From Flavobacterium fryxellicola (GTDB lineage Bacteria; Bacteroidota; Bacteroidia; Flavobacteriales; Flavobacteriaceae): DNA of 64,000 nucleotides. Within the stretch, counting starts at the first letter, position 1, and each line of letters starts with the position of its first letter. The position numbers and the translations under genes are program-made. Shown piece by piece: positions 43,965 to 53,465 of this stretch. The notes beneath the pieces are model-generated. The model did no database searches. It was not told the origin of the DNA and saw nothing but the letters and a program-made list of their open reading frames with translations. The stretch spans positions 124,001 to 188,000 of the forward strand of contig NZ_FRDK01000001.1 in NCBI RefSeq assembly GCF_900143245.1, read 5' to 3'.

Positions 43965-46112
43965 TTATCCTTTTATTTTTTTAAGCGGTTCTGCTTTTTT
44001 GTCCAAACCGCGTTTTCTTAACAACGGTTCAATACTTGGTTCAGCTCCACGGAATCGTTTGTACAAAACCATTGGGTCTTCGGTTCCACCTTTTTCCAAC
44101 ACATTCTCACGGAATAATTTAGCTTTTTCAGGATTGAATAATGTAGTTGTTTTAAATGCTTCAAAAGCATCAGTATCTAAAACGCCTGACCAGATGTAGC
44201 TGTAATAACCAGAAGAATATCCACCAGAGAAAATATGACTAAAATAAGTACTTCGGTATCTTGGAATGATTGACGCTATTAATCCTATTTTTGTCATAGC
44301 AGCTTTCTCGAACGTATTTGCATCTACTGTTATATCTGTAGTTTGAGAATGGTATTCTAAATCCAGCAAAGAGGCCGCAAGATATTCAGTTGTAGCAAAA
44401 CCTTGATCAAAAGTACCTGCTTTTTTCAATTTATTTATTAGCGCTTCTGGAATCACCTCATCCGTTTTATAGTGTTTCGCATACATTCTTAACACCTCTG
44501 GTTCAGCCGCCCAGTTTTCCATAATTTGAGAAGGAAGTTCTACAAAATCTCTAGGAACACTTGTTCCCGCTAAGCTTTTATAGGTTACATTTGATAATAA
44601 TCCATGTAAGGAATGTCCAAATTCATGAAAGAAAGTTGTCACTTCGTCAAAAGTCAAAAGTGCTGGCGCATTAGCTGATGGTTTCGTAAAATTACAAACA
44701 ATAGAAACTACTGGAGCAATGCGTTTTCCGTCTACCGTCTCTTGACTTCTATAGGAGGTCATCCAAGCACCACCACGTTTAGAATCACGCGGATGAAAAT
44801 CCATGTATAAAACACCTAAATGTGTACCCTCTTTTTCTGAAACTTCCCAAACAGTAACATCTTCATGGTATTTAGGAACGTTACTTAACTCTTTGAATTG
44901 AATGCCATATAATTTTTCAGTTACTTGAAAAACTCCTTTTCGTACATTCTCTAAACTAAAATAAGGTTTCAATTCTTCTTCATCTAAATCAAAACGTTCT
45001 TTTCTGATTTTTTCCGTGTAATAGCGCCAGTCATAAGGCTGAACAGCCCCTTTCACTCCTTCTTTAACCATCAGTTTTTGAATATCTGCCGCTTCTGTCT
45101 TGGCAATTTCCAAAGCAGGTTTCCATAAATCATTCAACAATTTATTTACATTTTCGGGCGTTTTAGCCATTGATTCTTCCAAGACATAATTGGAATGTGA
45201 TTTGTAGCCCAGTAAGCGTGCTTTTTGCCCCCTAAGATTAGCTAATTCAACTGCATTAGTTTTATTATCATAAGCGTCATCGTGGTTTCCTCTAGTTTGG
45301 TACGCATTCCAAATTTGTTTTCGCAATTCTCGATTTGAACTGTACTGTAAAAATGGCATAACGCTAGAATTAGAAAGTGTAAAAATCCACTTTCCCTCTT
45401 TACCTTTTGCTTTAGCATCAGCAGCAGCAGCCTCAATTAAACCTTGTGGCAAGCCCCCTAAATCTTTCTTGTCATCAATAACCAACTCATATTTATTGGT
45501 CTCCGCCAAAATATTTTGTCCGTACTTTAAACTAGTAAGTGAAAGTGTTCCGTTTATTTTACGCAATTTTTCTTTATCAGCACTTGATAAATTAGCACCA
45601 CTTCTTACAAAGTCTTTGTAGGCATTGTCCAAAATTTTAGCTTGTTCTAAATTAAGACCTATGGTTTCTTTTTTGTCCCAAAGTGATTTGACTTTTGCAA
45701 ATAGTTTCTCATTTAAATAAATATTGTCTCGGTGTGCAGAAAGATTTGGCGCTATTTCTTTGGCAATACGCTGCATCTCTTTATTCGTATTAGCAGAATT
45801 CAAATTAGAAAATACGGTATTTACATCACTTAGCAACGTTCCCGCATTTTCCATGGCAAGAATCGTATTCTCAAAAGTAGCAGGCTTGACATTAGCTGCG
45901 ATAGCATTAATTTCAGTTTCATGCTTACTGATTCCTTCTAAAATTGCTGGTTTAAAATGTTCATTTTTAATTTTATCGAAAGGTGGCACGTTAAACGGTG
46001 TGTCATAAGCCTGGAAAAATGGATTCATAGTCATAGCTTCTTTTTTCTCTTGTGCTTCAATTGTTAGCATGTTTCCGATGACTAACAAAATGAAGAAGGA
46101 TTTTTTTCTCAT
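43965..46112 (-). CDS. M3-family metallopeptidase (Dcp-like)
   Basis: A 715-residue zinc peptidase with a signal peptide (FFILLVIGNMLTIEAQ, about residue 21). The zinc motif is HEFGH at residues 496-500 (TFFHEFGHSLHGLLS), with a further conserved FVELPSQIMENWA segment and GSGYYSYIW-like GGYSSGYYSYIWSGVLDTDAF near the end. It resembles peptidyl-dipeptidase Dcp of the M3 family, which trims dipeptides from peptide C-termini. The signal peptide indicates periplasmic action. It is divergent from the DUF885 peptidase gene. Confidence 0.94.
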   Translation of the reverse strand: MRKKSFFILLVIGNMLTIEAQEKKEAMTMNPFFQAYDTPFNVPPFDKIKNEHFKPAILEGISKHETEINAIAANVKPATFENTILAMENAGTLLSDVNTVFSNLNSANTNKEMQRIAKEIAPNLSAHRDNIYLNEKLFAKVKSLWDKKETIGLNLEQAKILDNAYKDFVRSGANLSSADKEKLRKINGTLSLTSLKYGQNILAETNKYELVIDDKKDLGGLPQGLIEAAAADAKAKGKEGKWIFTLSNSSVMPFLQYSSNRELRKQIWNAYQTRGNHDDAYDNKTNAVELANLRGQKARLLGYKSHSNYVLEESMAKTPENVNKLLNDLWKPALEIAKTEAADIQKLMVKEGVKGAVQPYDWRYYTEKIRKERFDLDEEELKPYFSLENVRKGVFQVTEKLYGIQFKELSNVPKYHEDVTVWEVSEKEGTHLGVLYMDFHPRDSKRGGAWMTSYRSQETVDGKRIAPVVSIVCNFTKPSANAPALLTFDEVTTFFHEFGHSLHGLLSNVTYKSLAGTSVPRDFVELPSQIMENWAAEPEVLRMYAKHYKTDEVIPEALINKLKKAGTFDQGFATTEYLAASLLDLEYHSQTTDITVDANTFEKAAMTKIGLIASIIPRYRSTYFSHIFSGGYSSGYYSYIWSGVLDTDAFEAFKTTTLFNPEKAKLFRENVLEKGGTEDPMVLYKRFRGAEPSIEPLLRKRGLDKKAEPLKKIKG

Positions 46113-46292
46113 TTGAGTATAATTTATTAGAAGAGTAAATTTAGAAGAAATGGTTTTAAAACAAAGCTTCCAACAGCGCGTTAACTAAATTTTGTGAAAA
46201 AGAAAAACTACTTTCTTAAACCAATAAGGAATCTTGCACAAGAAATTAAAAAAAAAGAATAAATTAGCTAAATCTATAATCAAACATTCATT

Positions 46293-48056
46293 ATGAGAAA
46301 AATAACCATTCTTTTAGTTACAATAACTACCGCTGTACTGCTGGTAAATTGTAAAACTGAAGACAAAAAACAAGACTTTAGTAGTGTGACGAAAAACTAT
46401 TTTGACGATAAAAACGCGCTGAGTCCATTAGACGCAACACAAAGCGGTCAAAACGAATACAATAATCAGTTGCAACTTGAAATGACGGACGGTTTTAGAA
46501 AATCGCAAGAAGCTTTTTTTGACAAATACCAAACTGCTTTAAACACTATTGATAAAGAAAACTTATCCGAAGAAGAAAAAAACAGTTACGAAATCATCAA
46601 ATGGGAGGTTGAAGTAGGAAAAGAACTATTGAAACAGCCTACAAATTTACTACCCGTTCATCAGTTTTGGGGAACTCACCTCACTATGGGACAATTTGCA
46701 GGAGGAACGGGCGCACAACCTTTTAAAACAGAAGAGGACTATACCAATTTCCTACAGCGAATGGAAAAATATTCTGTTTGGATTGATTCCGCTATGGTTT
46801 ACATGAAAAAAGGAATCGAAAAAGGAGTGGTATTACCTAAGTCGTTGACGGTAAAATTAATTCCGCAATTTGCAGAAATGGCAACGCCAAATATTGAAGA
46901 TAATTTATTTTACTCAGCAATAAAATTGATGCCGGCCTCATTCCCTGACAGTATCAAAGAAGACTTAACCGCTAAATACGCGGCAACCATCAACAACAAA
47001 CTGATTCCTCAGTATAAAAAAATGGCTGATTTCTTGACCAAAGAATACCTTCCCGCCTCTAGAGCCACTAGTGGGATAGGGAGTTTGCCTTTTGGAAAGG
47101 AGTTATATGCTACTTATGTTAAACAGTGGACTACTACTGACAAGACTCCCGAAGCCATCCACGAATTAGGACTGAAAGAAGTCGCTCGATTAACTGCCGA
47201 GATGGAAAAAGTAAAAACACAAGTAGGTTTCAAAGGGACTTTGTTACAGTTTTTTGAAGAAGTTCGTAACAAAAAGGAACTAAAACCATTTACAAAACCA
47301 GAGGAGGTAATTGCCAATTTCCAAAGCATTTACACCCGAATTAAGCCGAATGTAGATAAATTATTTGCGCTACAACCTAAAACAAAATTTGAAATTAGAC
47401 GAACAGAAGCCTTTAGAGAAAAAACAGCGAGCGCTGAATACAATCAGGGAACGGCAGACGGAACACGTCCGGGAATTTTTTATGTTCCAATTCCGGATGT
47501 AGCGAATTATAATATGTATGGCGACGAAGATTTGTTTTTACATGAAGCTATTCCAGGGCATCATTTCCAAATATCCTTGCAGCAAGAAAATGAAAGTCTT
47601 CCTGATTTTAGAAAGTTCAATTGGTTTGGTGCGTATGGCGAAGGCTGGGCATTGTATACCGAAAGTCTAGGAAAAGAATTGGGTTTGTATCAAGATCCGT
47701 ATCAATATTTTGGGATGTTAGGTAATGAAATGCACCGCGCAGTACGATTAGTAGTTGATACAGGATTGCACTCTAAAGGTTGGACAAGAGAGCAAGCCAT
47801 TAAATATTCATTAGCCAACGAAGCCGAAAGCGAAGCCAGTATCATTCCAGAAATAGAGCGCTACATGGCCATTCCAGGACAAGCATTGTCTTATAAAATA
47901 GGTCAATTAAAAATAATGGAATTGCGCAAAAAAGCAGAAGCCAAAATGGGTACCAAATTTGATATTAAAAAATTCCACGAAAAAGTGTTAGAGTCTGGAG
48001 TAATGCCTTTAGCATTATTAGAGACGAAAATAAATGCATGGATTGAGAATAAATAA
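46293..48056 (+). CDS. DUF885 metallopeptidase-like lipoprotein
   Basis: A 587-residue lipoprotein (VLLVNCKTED, Cys20). The DUF885 zinc motif is HEAIPGHH starting at His417, followed by EGWALYTESLGKELG with the third metal ligand region and HRAVRLVVDTGLHSKGWTREQA. The family includes proven dipeptidyl or oligopeptidase activity in only a few members, so a peptide-cleaving role in the periplasm is likely rather than certain. It lies divergent to the M3 peptidase and before a strong terminator. Confidence 0.9.
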   Translation: MRKITILLVTITTAVLLVNCKTEDKKQDFSSVTKNYFDDKNALSPLDATQSGQNEYNNQLQLEMTDGFRKSQEAFFDKYQTALNTIDKENLSEEEKNSYEIIKWEVEVGKELLKQPTNLLPVHQFWGTHLTMGQFAGGTGAQPFKTEEDYTNFLQRMEKYSVWIDSAMVYMKKGIEKGVVLPKSLTVKLIPQFAEMATPNIEDNLFYSAIKLMPASFPDSIKEDLTAKYAATINNKLIPQYKKMADFLTKEYLPASRATSGIGSLPFGKELYATYVKQWTTTDKTPEAIHELGLKEVARLTAEMEKVKTQVGFKGTLLQFFEEVRNKKELKPFTKPEEVIANFQSIYTRIKPNVDKLFALQPKTKFEIRRTEAFREKTASAEYNQGTADGTRPGIFYVPIPDVANYNMYGDEDLFLHEAIPGHHFQISLQQENESLPDFRKFNWFGAYGEGWALYTESLGKELGLYQDPYQYFGMLGNEMHRAVRLVVDTGLHSKGWTREQAIKYSLANEAESEASIIPEIERYMAIPGQALSYKIGQLKIMELRKKAEAKMGTKFDIKKFHEKVLESGVMPLALLETKINAWIENK

Positions 48057-48074
48057 TTATTGAAAGTAGGTTTA

Positions 48075-48108
48075 AAAAAAGCTTCTCGATTGAGAAGCTT
48101 TTTTTTTG
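48075..48108 (+). terminator. Intrinsic terminator after the DUF885 gene
   Basis: AAAAAAGCTTCTC and GAGAAGCTTTTTTT pair around a GATT loop with a long T run. It directly abuts the 15-bp tRNA-Leu-like repeat at 48105-48119. Confidence 0.92.
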
Positions 48109-48119
48109 TGCGGATAATA
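48105..48119. repeat. 15-bp direct repeat matching the tRNA-Leu 3' end (att-like)
   Basis: TTTGTGCGGATAATA here is identical to 53751-53765, which covers the 3' acceptor end of the minus-strand tRNA-Leu and its flank. The two copies enclose 5.6 kb of mostly decayed genes. This is the pattern left by elements that integrate at the 3' end of tRNA genes. No integrase gene is visible. A shorter 10-bp match also occurs at 48290-48299. Confidence 0.55.
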
Positions 48120-48244
48120 AATCTTAATAATATCGTTCAGTTATCCAAAAAGATCAAGCCTCTTTCTCTACTACGCATTCCCACTCTTATTGGATATACT
48201 ATTCTATTATCGTACCAATATGAAGCAAATTTTATTTTATCCTT

Positions 48245-48810
48245 CTAATTATCTGTAGTTTGAATGGTTAGGACATCCGGATTTGTGATTTTGTGCGGAA
48301 CAATTAAGGCAGTTTGTGGCCCATTCTCTATTTCCTTGGTTCGTATTGTTAATGGCGTTTAATCTGCAGTAAGTGGATTTCCTTCTTCCATTATGGTCAG
48401 GACGATTTTATCTACACTTCCAAATGCAGGATTGAGCTTTTCTATTTGTACTTTTTTATTGAATTTGAGATCCTTTTACTATTGGAATTGGGGGCCATTA
48501 GAATTATACTTTTCAATAGTAATGTTTTAGATTTTTTCGAATGTATTCCAGTGCTTTTTTTCGATGTCATCGCTTGTTTTCATTCTTTTGGATACTATCC
48601 ATTCATTCCCATCTCTTGTGTAAAAATACACTTTTTCCCATTTTTATAATAAGGAATTGAACTAACATGCGTGAATCCATAACTTTTTGGTATTGCAACT
48701 TTTAAATATGCCGCTACTTTGCTAAAGCTATAACAAAAAACAAATGGCAATTTCGTTCCATCGGTTAAAAGGCAAACGACCGTAGAGAGACCGTTTGACT
48801 GTTTCAGTAG
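48245..48810 (-). pseudogene. Broken gene of unknown function
   Basis: Minus-strand translation gives a protein-like series in two frames: STVVCLLTDGTKLPFVFCY, YLKVAIPKSYGFTHVSSIPYY, then after a frameshift near 48650 KVYFYTRDGNEWIVSKRMKTSDDIEKKHWNTFEKI, a stop, and further in-frame stretches to DVLTIQTTDN and a stop at 48245. At least four internal stops and one frameshift are present. No ATG start survives. It lies directly downstream of the membrane-anchored protein gene on the same strand. I do not recognise the family. Confidence 0.7.
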
Positions 48811-48817
48811 TCAAGGT

Positions 48818-49843
48818 TTACTTCACGTACTTATCAATCATATATTGTGTAATGGGTTTTAACGTTTTCTCATTTTCAGGGTGGAAACCTGGACCATTAA
48901 AAAAATCAAGATGGTTTCCATTTTTACAATACCATAAAATGGGTTTATTATGCTTAAAAAAAGTTGTTGTATCCGATACCTCAATTTTTTTAAAATTTAG
49001 CATACTTTCATTTACAGGCAGTTTGGAGTACAAGTTCACAATACCGACTTCTTCAGTTTCACAAACAACCACTTCATAATGGTCTTTTTGCCATTGCATA
49101 CACGTTTTTTTTGGTAAAAACCAATATGCGAAACCACCTAGGATTAAAATCAGAAGCATTGCGGGAATAATTTGCTGTGTCTGTAAAAATCGCATTCGTT
49201 TTTTCACCAAGAATGATGGTTGAATTATTCCATTATTCTCCATGTTGTCATTTATAGCCATTTTATCTTCTACGGTAACTTGGTGCACAACTGTGCTTTT
49301 AGGACTACCAATAAGACTAAACTCTTTTTTCAAAGATTCTGTTTTTGAAAATTTAAGGTAAGGTCTTGGATTAAAACTAACCAATATTGCCGCAATATTC
49401 ACCGCTTCAATATCAGTTAAATCCGTTTCTCCTTTAAAAAAGGTTTCAATAGGCCTAAATCTATCTGTTTGATCTTTTAATTTGGTGGAGCAATTTGGCA
49501 CAAAATCAAATTGAAAAAAAGCAGAAAAGTTTTTTAAATCATCAACATTTACATCATTTTTAAATAACTCGGCACACAATTTCCTCAATTTAGCGCGAGA
49601 AGGATTTAGCAAAAAACTGGAATGCCTTCCCATTTTTTCTATCTCGTACTTCAATTGAATAGCTGCTTTATAATCTTCTAAAGTATTTTTCACCATAAGC
49701 TTAAAGGAATTTTTAGGAATTTTCAGGAATCCTTCTTCATACTGGGAATCATAGGAATTCCGTATCAATTTTACTTCAGAAGCACCATTACTTTGCCTCA
49801 GAATTAGTTGTTGTTCTATTTCGCGATACGAACAAATGTACAA
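48818..49843 (-). CDS. Hypothetical single-pass membrane protein
   Basis: Up to 341 residues; the ATG at 49696 (residue 50) is an equally good start because the first 49 residues look less conserved and the MVKNTLEDYKAAIQLKYEIEKMGRHSSFLLNPSRAKLRKL start is typical of a domain beginning. One transmembrane helix lies at about residues 228-244 (IPAMLLILILGGFAYWFLP) between a cytoplasmic-looking helical part and an external domain with two cysteines (KTCMQWQKDHYEVVVCE). A one-pass anchor with a paired-cysteine outer domain could suit sensing or binding. No known family is recognised. It lies in the decayed tRNA-Leu segment but is itself intact. Confidence 0.75.
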   Translation of the reverse strand: MYICSYREIEQQLILRQSNGASEVKLIRNSYDSQYEEGFLKIPKNSFKLMVKNTLEDYKAAIQLKYEIEKMGRHSSFLLNPSRAKLRKLCAELFKNDVNVDDLKNFSAFFQFDFVPNCSTKLKDQTDRFRPIETFFKGETDLTDIEAVNIAAILVSFNPRPYLKFSKTESLKKEFSLIGSPKSTVVHQVTVEDKMAINDNMENNGIIQPSFLVKKRMRFLQTQQIIPAMLLILILGGFAYWFLPKKTCMQWQKDHYEVVVCETEEVGIVNLYSKLPVNESMLNFKKIEVSDTTTFFKHNKPILWYCKNGNHLDFFNGPGFHPENEKTLKPITQYMIDKYVK

Positions 49844-50041
49844 AACTACTTCTATAAAAGTGACGCTATACAGAACAGAATTTTTATTCCGGGAAGTATA
49901 ATTAAACGGTTCTGTACCAGCTCACTTTACTTCCCGAAACAAAAACAAACTGTTCTCATTTTAATGGTTTAGCCAATACTAATTATTCGATTAAAGATAT
50001 CGAACGGCCAAACCTATGTCCAATTTTTAACAATTACAATC

Positions 50042-50278
50042 ATGAAAAAAATATTTTTTATAGCTGCTTTTGCAGTATCGGGCTTGGTTATAGTATCCTG
50101 TGATGCGGATGCTATTGATAGTACAACAGCTCAATCAAAGGAATTTGCAATTCAAAAAGAAAACCTAAAATCAATGGAAAATGACAGTATTTCTATTGTT
50201 AACACAAGCACGGTTAATGCGAGTAAAGGCCCTGGTGATGAAATAATTATTATAACACCTCCAAAAAATCCACAATAA
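50042..50278 (+). CDS. Small secreted lipoprotein upstream of the TPR kinase
   Basis: A 78-residue protein with a clear lipoprotein signal (FAVSGLVIVSCDAD, Cys20), a short acidic body and a proline-containing tail GPGDEIIIITPPKNPQ. It lies 50 bp upstream of the TPR histidine kinase gene and on the same strand. Small secreted proteins with such tails recur before TPR kinases in flavobacteria as far as I recall, suggesting a signal or accessory role. This is inference. No domain is recognisable. Confidence 0.75.
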   Translation: MKKIFFIAAFAVSGLVIVSCDADAIDSTTAQSKEFAIQKENLKSMENDSISIVNTSTVNASKGPGDEIIIITPPKNPQ

Positions 50279-50327
50279 AGAGCATTAATTTACAATTAAA
50301 TACTAATTTCGGGGAAAGAAACTTTAT

Positions 50328-52046
50328 ATGTTGCGTTCCCCGTTTTTTATTTTACTGCTTTTGCTTTCAATTGTATCTTGTCAAAAGAGTGTAAATACAG
50401 TTATTGATACTTCTAAAAAACAAGAAAGCCTAAAATACACCCAAGCTAAGAGATTGTCGGAATTAGGTGATTCCTATAACAGGGATAGTAAATTAGATAG
50501 TGCTTTCTATTATTATAATAAGTCCAAAGAATTATTTGAAGCTGAGGGGAACAGTTCTTACATTGCCTATAATCTAATTGGAATGGCTCATATCCAACAA
50601 ACCTATGGCGATTATTATAGCAGTGAAGAAACTTTAACCGAGGCTTTACCTTACATAAATAATGATTTACAATATCAGGTAGCCGCAAATAATTTATTCG
50701 GAATTGCAGCAAAAGAAGTAAAAAATTACGATGACGCCGTTCGCTATTATGCTACAATTTTAAAAACGGTTAACGATTCTGTAGCTAGAGTGGCATTATT
50801 CAATAATATCGCCACGGTTTATACGGAACAAAAAAAGTACAGAAAAGCCATTGCCCTTTTAGAGCCAATTTTAAAAACTGATATTTTAGATACACTACAG
50901 CATAAAAAAGCTAGAATTATTGACAATCTGGGATTTGCTTATTATAAAGACAATCATATTCAAAAGGGACTAGCATTAATGAACCAGGCTTTAGTAATCA
51001 GAACTAGCATTAATGATTCCTATGGAAGTATTGAAAGCTATTTGCATTTAGCTGATTTCTATCAAAATAGAGACTATCAAAAATCGAAGGAGAATGCATT
51101 GCAGGCTTATAAGGTAGCCACAAAGTATCAAAGTATCGATGAACGATTGGAGGCATTGGAATTCTTAATGTCTTACAATCTGGAAAAAGGGGTAAATAGT
51201 TATGCCGCATTGTTTGTAAATCTTAATGATAGCATTAAAACAGTACGAAACAATGCTAAAAATCAGTTTGCTAAAATTAAGTATGATTCCAGAGAAGCGA
51301 CTTTGGAAAATATAAAATACAAGGGACAAAGAGCAGAAACCCTTTTGCAACTTGAAACGCAAAAAAACGAAAAGTATTTGCTCAGTTTTGGATTCGTTGT
51401 ACTACTTGGAGGAATCGGTTTCCTTATCCACTATTTTAGAAATAAAAGTAAACGAGAGTTATTAGTAGCACGTTACAATACCGAAACTCGAATTTCTAAA
51501 AAACTTCATGATGAACTCGCTAATGATGTTTTTTATGCTATGACTTTTGCCGAAACGCAAGATTTGCAAAACCCTATAAAAAAAGAAACGCTGGTAGACA
51601 ATCTTGATAAAATATATGTTAGAACACGAGATTTCTCTAAGGAGAATAGTACTATAGAAACGGGAGAAAGTTTTGAACACAACCTAAAACAGATGCTCAG
51701 CAACTATAAAAGTGACAGTGTCGAAGTCATTATAAAAAACGGAAATATAATAGATTGGTCAAAAATCGAAAACGAAAAAAAGATAGCATTGCAAAGAGTA
51801 TTGCAAGAGCTCATGGTTAATATGAAAAAATACAGCCAAGCCAATTTTGTGATCATTGGGTTTGACAGCGATCAGAATAATGTGAAAATTGACTATTCCG
51901 ATAATGGGGTGGGCTTCACGGAAAAACTAATTTTAAAAAATGGACTCCAAAATGCGGAAAACCGCATTCAGGCAGTAAAAGGAATACTTACATTTGATTC
52001 TCAAATCAATAAAGGTTTCAAAGCTAAAATTTTACTTCCAAAATAA
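50328..52046 (+). CDS. TPR-containing sensor histidine kinase (HisKA_3 type)
   Basis: A 572-residue protein: lipoprotein-like signal (LLLLSIVSCQK, Cys19), a helical region with tetratricopeptide repeats (residues about 40-300), a single transmembrane helix (about 352-372, SFGFVVLLGGIGFLIHYF) and a cytoplasmic kinase. The phospho-acceptor is His394 in KKLHDELANDV, typical of NarL/LuxR-linked kinases. The ATP-binding part has VLQELMVNMKKYSQANFVIIGF and YSDNGVGF. The matching response regulator immediately downstream is destroyed, so the kinase is now an orphan in this locus. Confidence 0.9.
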   Translation: MLRSPFFILLLLLSIVSCQKSVNTVIDTSKKQESLKYTQAKRLSELGDSYNRDSKLDSAFYYYNKSKELFEAEGNSSYIAYNLIGMAHIQQTYGDYYSSEETLTEALPYINNDLQYQVAANNLFGIAAKEVKNYDDAVRYYATILKTVNDSVARVALFNNIATVYTEQKKYRKAIALLEPILKTDILDTLQHKKARIIDNLGFAYYKDNHIQKGLALMNQALVIRTSINDSYGSIESYLHLADFYQNRDYQKSKENALQAYKVATKYQSIDERLEALEFLMSYNLEKGVNSYAALFVNLNDSIKTVRNNAKNQFAKIKYDSREATLENIKYKGQRAETLLQLETQKNEKYLLSFGFVVLLGGIGFLIHYFRNKSKRELLVARYNTETRISKKLHDELANDVFYAMTFAETQDLQNPIKKETLVDNLDKIYVRTRDFSKENSTIETGESFEHNLKQMLSNYKSDSVEVIIKNGNIIDWSKIENEKKIALQRVLQELMVNMKKYSQANFVIIGFDSDQNNVKIDYSDNGVGFTEKLILKNGLQNAENRIQAVKGILTFDSQINKGFKAKILLPK

Positions 52047-52058
52047 TACAACAAAAAC

Positions 52059-52727
52059 ATATTCACAAAAGTTTTAATTGCAGATGATATCGATTTTAAT
52101 GATGTGGGTGAGGCTCAAACACTCAAGGAACTTGATGTTCCCGAAATTCAATATGCAAAATAGTGTGATGAAGCTTTGTTAAAAATAAAAAAGCACATAT
52201 TGATGGCACTCCTTTTCAACTGCTTATTTCAGATTTATCTTTTAAAGAGGATCATCAGGTGAAGAAACTCAATTCAGGTGAAGAAATAATAGCTGCAGTA
52301 AAACAGCTGTTCCCTAACATTAAAATAATTGTGTTTTCGATTGAAAACCGAGCACACCGTATCAAAGTATTATTTGACGAGCTTAACATAAATGGTTATG
52401 TATTAAAAGGGAGAAACACCATATATCACCTCAAAAGAGCCATTCAAAAAACCTAAAAGAATGCGTCGGAAACTATTTCCCCGGAATTGTCATACCTGCT
52501 TCAAGACAAGACTACAAGTGAAATAGACCACTATGACGTGCAGTTGATTAAGCATCTCTCCATTGGACTATCACAAGAGAAGATAGAAACGGTATTGAAA
52601 CAAGAGGGCACTACCCCCCAACAGTATAAGTTCTATTGAAAAGCGCATCAATAAGCTGAAAATTTATTTTAAGGCAAACAATACGGTACATCTTATCGCT
52701 ATAGGTAAGGATTTAGGGATTATTTAA
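52059..52727 (+). pseudogene. Decayed LuxR-type response regulator
   Basis: The series FTKVLIADDIDFND, QLLISDLSFKEDHQ, NIKIIVFSIENRAHRIKVLFDELNINGYVLKGR and later LIKHLSIGLSQEKIETVL and SSIEKRINKLKIYFKANNTVHLIAIGKDLGII outlines a receiver plus LuxR-type DNA-binding domain. Lesions: start codon ATA instead of ATG at 52059, in-frame TAG near 52161, a frameshift in the A-rich tract near 52186, a TAA near 52454 and another frameshift in CCCCCC near 52616. It lies 12 bp after the TPR kinase gene, so it was its partner. A 65-residue open piece at 52259-52456 is a remnant. Confidence 0.9.
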
Positions 52728-52864
52728 TGAGCAAAACCGAGCTATTATCGGACTGGTTGTCATCATCAAATCCTTTTTATTATTTGCTAAGTTAGTATAA
52801 GATCCTCGCAAGAATGCTAGTTTTGCTTTTAAAGTACTATTTAGATCGAGCGTAGAACTAGTAC

Positions 52865-53230
52865 TTACATTCTTATTTTACTGTTTAACAATTCTTCTAT
52901 TTCAACAGCTGTAACGCAATATATTTGAAGTAGCTCCTTTTTTTTATAATCGTAGCTTTTGAGATTTCTCTTGCTTGCTATAGTTGATATTCTAGACCGT
53001 TAAAGTCAATTTATTCTGCGGCAAAACCACGGTTTTCTAATTGTAATATATGATACCCTAATTAATTTAAGGATGAACCAATACTTCTTAAAATGCGGTC
53101 TGCTTCAAAAAAAGTAGATTGACATTTGCATGAAGTTACTCCTATTTTAAAGGTACCATCCATTGTAATACATTCTATTTTTAAATCATACCAAGTTTGT
53201 AAATGTTCTTGATTCTTATAAAAAAATTCT
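52865..53230 (-). pseudogene. Eroded gene fragment of unknown function
   Basis: The minus strand reads FFYKNQEHLQTWYDLKIE, CITMDGTFKIGVTSCKCQST, FFEADRILRSIGSSLN, stop, LGYHILQLENRGFAAE, stop, IDFNGLEYQL, stop and, after a frameshift, KELLQIYCVTAVEIEELLNSKIRM and a stop at 52865. Three internal stops and a frameshift show decay. Its start side ends exactly where the IS3 remnant begins, as if truncated by the insertion. I do not recognise the family. Confidence 0.6.
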
Positions 53231-53234
53231 CCGA

Positions 53235-53465
53235 AGTATCAACCTAAAAGGGAATTACTAGGATAACACGGTAGCGAAAAGCTTCTTTAAATCTTTAAAA
53301 ACTGATTTTATTTATGGAAATAAACTCATTTCTAAAGAACAACTAAAACTAGAAATCTTTGAATATAATGAGATTTGGTGCAATAGAAAAAAAAGGCACT
53401 CAGCTGCGAACTGTGCAACTGTCGAAGAATTTAACTATCAAATTAATTATATAAATGGAGCTTAA
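53235..53465 (+). pseudogene. IS3-family transposase OrfB, C-terminal remnant
   Basis: The frame reads SINLKGNY, a stop in place of the usual Trp, then DNTVAKSFFKSLKTDFIYGN and KLISKEQLKLEIFEYNEIWCNRKKRHSAANCATVEEFNYQINYING. This is the end of an IS3-family OrfB (DDE integrase), including the region around its catalytic Glu (FEYNEIWCNRKKRHS). The N-terminal part and OrfA are absent. Downstream, TGCCGTTTTTATTTGCC may be the old IS end. Confidence 0.88.

Noticed and set aside
48105..48119. A second tRNA-Leu gene at the left repeat
   Set aside because: Only 15 bp match. No D-arm, anticodon arm or T-arm follows, so it is a fragment or site, not a tRNA.
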